Below, piece by piece: positions 62,304-64,000 of a stretch of DNA of 64,000 bases (positions are counted from its first letter, which is position 1; each line of letters begins with the position of its first letter). A model generated the notes under the pieces. That model did no database searches. It saw only the letters and a list, made by a program, of their open reading frames with translations, and was not told the DNA's origin. Position numbers and translations under genes: made by a program. The stretch is from Aculops lycopersici (taxonomy: Eukaryota; Arthropoda; Arachnida; Trombidiformes; Eriophyidae): assembly GCA_015350385.1 (NCBI GenBank), contig WNKI01000004.1, positions 942,437-1,006,436 on the forward strand, in the 5' to 3' direction.

Positions 62304-63743
62304 AGTGTGCTTGAGACTATTTCTCTCTCTCTCTCTCCTCTTACATTGCCAGAGTCCCGTTGGTTCCGTTAGTCGCAGGTTGCTTTAGCTGGAAGTTGGT
62401 GTCGCCGCCGAATGATGAACTCGAGGTTTCACACGCTTTCACTAGAGATTACGACGTCGACGATGACGCTGGATGCCACCGAAAAGCAAGTGGGGGAATG
62501 AGAGAGAGAAAGCTGGCTGGTCTCCTTCCCTCGCGTCGAATAATTATCATTTTGAAGCATTTTGCAGCGACAGCCACACTCTCGCTGGAAAGCATTTAGT
62601 TTGTCCAACCAACTTCGACTCAAAACCTTCTCAATAGCTCGCTAATGATACTAGAAAAATTTTCGCTTTTGCAAAGGAATCTCATAGAGAAACGAAGGGA
62701 TGGCCAGGAAATTTAAGCTTGCTAACCTGCGAAGACGAACGCTAGTGCTAATGCTGCTGCTGCAGTGGGCGAGATAATTTATGGGCAGCTCGCATGCCGG
62801 CAAACAGGTAACTGGACAACAAGTGGCCAGACATTGGGATTCTCTGATAGTTTAGCGTCGCGCAAGTTAGACTTTTCAAGGAACTTCTTCTCCTCCTCCT
62901 TCTTGTTATTCCTTAAACTTTGCTAAATTTTAGTAAAATCTCCCAATAATCAGCGTGAGACTCTCCTCTAGTCTAGCTTCGAGATCCTCTAGACTAGAAA
63001 ACTCGAGCTACCTGTTGATTCAAAGTGTGTGGTGGTGTTGGTTGTGCTACTATCGAACGGCTGAGCTAAGGTAAAATTTGGACTCGAATAAGGTGAGCCG
63101 AGAGTTTGCGGTCATGAGGACTAACAATCGACTGCTAGATGCTGCTGTTGTTTGCTTGGTACTCTGGATATCACTGCCTTCTCACTTTCTGGGTGCCGAA
63201 AACTGGCCGCTTGCCCTTTGGGCGACCGAAGCTCCAATTGTTGTTGTTGGTTGCGCTGTTTGGCCAAGTGATCGTTAATATTGTAGCAATAAAATAACCG
63301 CTACTGCTGCTCCAGCTCCAACCAGACCGCAGGCAACAAGTGGCCAACAATCCAGCGCCGGCCACTAATCCTTGCGGCGGCCGCGGCAACAGGCAGCCGA
63401 TCAGCGCAAGAACAATGAATAGCTAGCTAGGTAGCTGGCTGAAAATTTTTACTTGGGAGAAATACACTAGCCAAGTAGCAAGCTAATGTTATGGCCATGG
63501 CTCAGCGTCATCGTCATCGTTGTAGTCGTCGCCTCTCTCAAACGATCCAATGAGTAGTATTGCGGAGTGACCACAGTAATAATGATGGTAATCATTATAA
63601 CGAAGAGGGCACCAATCACACGCCGGCAGTCTGCTATTACAAGCCTCCACCTTTCGCAAGCCCCGTAACAACTAACAGGTAGCTGGCACTCTAATGATAA
63701 ATTATTATTGCCATTATTTTTCCGGAAAGACTACCTTTCGGCT

Positions 63744-63763
63744 TTATATATATATATATATTA
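63744..63763. repeat. (TA)n repeat
   Basis: About nine TA units in noncoding DNA. Confidence 0.85.
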
Positions 63764-63958
63764 TTGTAGTCAAGTGGATGGTCACTCTATCCGGCGAGAT
63801 CGTTTTCGTGCTCTCATTGTTGTTGTTGCTACCATTCAGCTCAGCTTAGCTTTCATCAGCTACCATATTTGCTAGTGGCAATGCAGGCAAGTACCAAGCT
63901 CAGCGCAATTCTATCGTGATACTGGAATGTAAAACTTTCTTTTTCTTCCTCTTTCCCC

Positions 63959-64000
63959 TTCTCTCTCTCTCTCTCTCTCTCTNTCTNTCTCTCTCTNTCT
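63959..64000. repeat. (CT)n repeat with ambiguous bases at window end
   Basis: CT dinucleotides to the last base, with three N calls in the final 20 bases. This suggests the edge of an assembly gap or a collapsed repeat. Confidence 0.9.

Larger units (their letters stand above)
61713..64000. other. cadherin intron / upstream noncoding DNA to the window edge
   Basis: No cadherin repeat or signal-peptide exon was found here, so the 5' exons are probably beyond the window or very short. It contains a 26-bp palindrome (62278-62303), a CT tract (62322-62337), CAACAAGTGGC copies (about 62817-62828 and 63333-63344), a TA repeat and the terminal CT repeat. Confidence 0.5.

Noticed and set aside
1..64000. 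tRNA, rRNA and complete transposable elements
   Set aside because: No cloverleaf with A/B boxes, rRNA core or transposase/reverse-transcriptase motif was recognised by reading; a tRNAscan or repeat search could still find diverged ones.

Overview
The window looks like nuclear DNA of a small-genome, intron-poor arthropod, most likely an acariform mite. This is inferred from the style of the genes and not from any marker gene. The proteins are animal (cyclin B, Cks1, dynactin p25, TM9SF, APMAP, Pygopus, a very large cadherin). Most genes are one uninterrupted exon, including a 1555-residue lipid-transfer protein and at least 2775 residues of a cadherin. Polyadenylation signals are AATAAA and the clearest splice acceptor is a typical pyrimidine-rich CAG. 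Proteins are rich in Q, N, S and H runs. There are no bacterial operons, rRNA or CRISPR arrays, and I found no tRNA.

Layout, left to right. 1-1205 (-): 5' part of a TM9SF nonaspanin gene that runs off the window. 1.2-7.15 kb: noncoding, GA-tract rich. 7.15-7.38 kb (-): small secreted peptide. 9.19-13.86 kb (-): large lipid-transfer (vitellogenin_N-like) protein. 14.5-17.4 kb: a tight cell-division cluster of cyclin B (-), Cks1 (+) and dynactin subunit DCTN5 (-). 17.7-18.6 kb (-): an Arg/Ser-rich protein with a C-terminal membrane segment. 19.1-22.4 kb: a divergent pair of related His-rich secreted proteins. 22.4-32.1 kb: nearly 10 kb without a convincing gene. 32.1-35.8 kb: a one-Ig membrane protein (+) convergent with a Gln-rich secreted protein (-). 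39.5-40.8 kb (-): APMAP-like protein. 44.1-44.5 kb (+): H1-tail-like basic protein without a globular domain. 45.3-46.5 kb (-): RA-domain protein. 49.1-50.7 kb (-): Pygopus. 53.4-61.7 kb (-): giant protocadherin exon whose 5' exons lie upstream. The last bases are a CT repeat containing N, probably an assembly gap edge.

Functional links: cyclin B and Cks1 are partners on the same CDK1 complex and share one 594-bp divergent intergenic region. DCTN5 belongs to dynactin, which acts in mitosis and transport. Cks1 and DCTN5 converge, and the Cks1 poly(A) signal is formed by the last two codons of DCTN5. The other genes look unrelated in function.

The strongest unexplained signal is a dispersed motif with core CAACARGT, consensus GCAACARGTGGC or its dyad form GCAACCTGTTGC. 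It occurs on both strands all through the window, far above chance. It sits in noncoding DNA and in coding exons, sometimes as perfect back-to-back palindromes (25781-25799, 41623-41640), and once at a splice acceptor (about 61700). It resembles the binding preference of Snail/Scratch zinc fingers. CAGGTA sites and GA tracts accompany it. A near-perfect 50-bp palindrome lies at 30024-30073.
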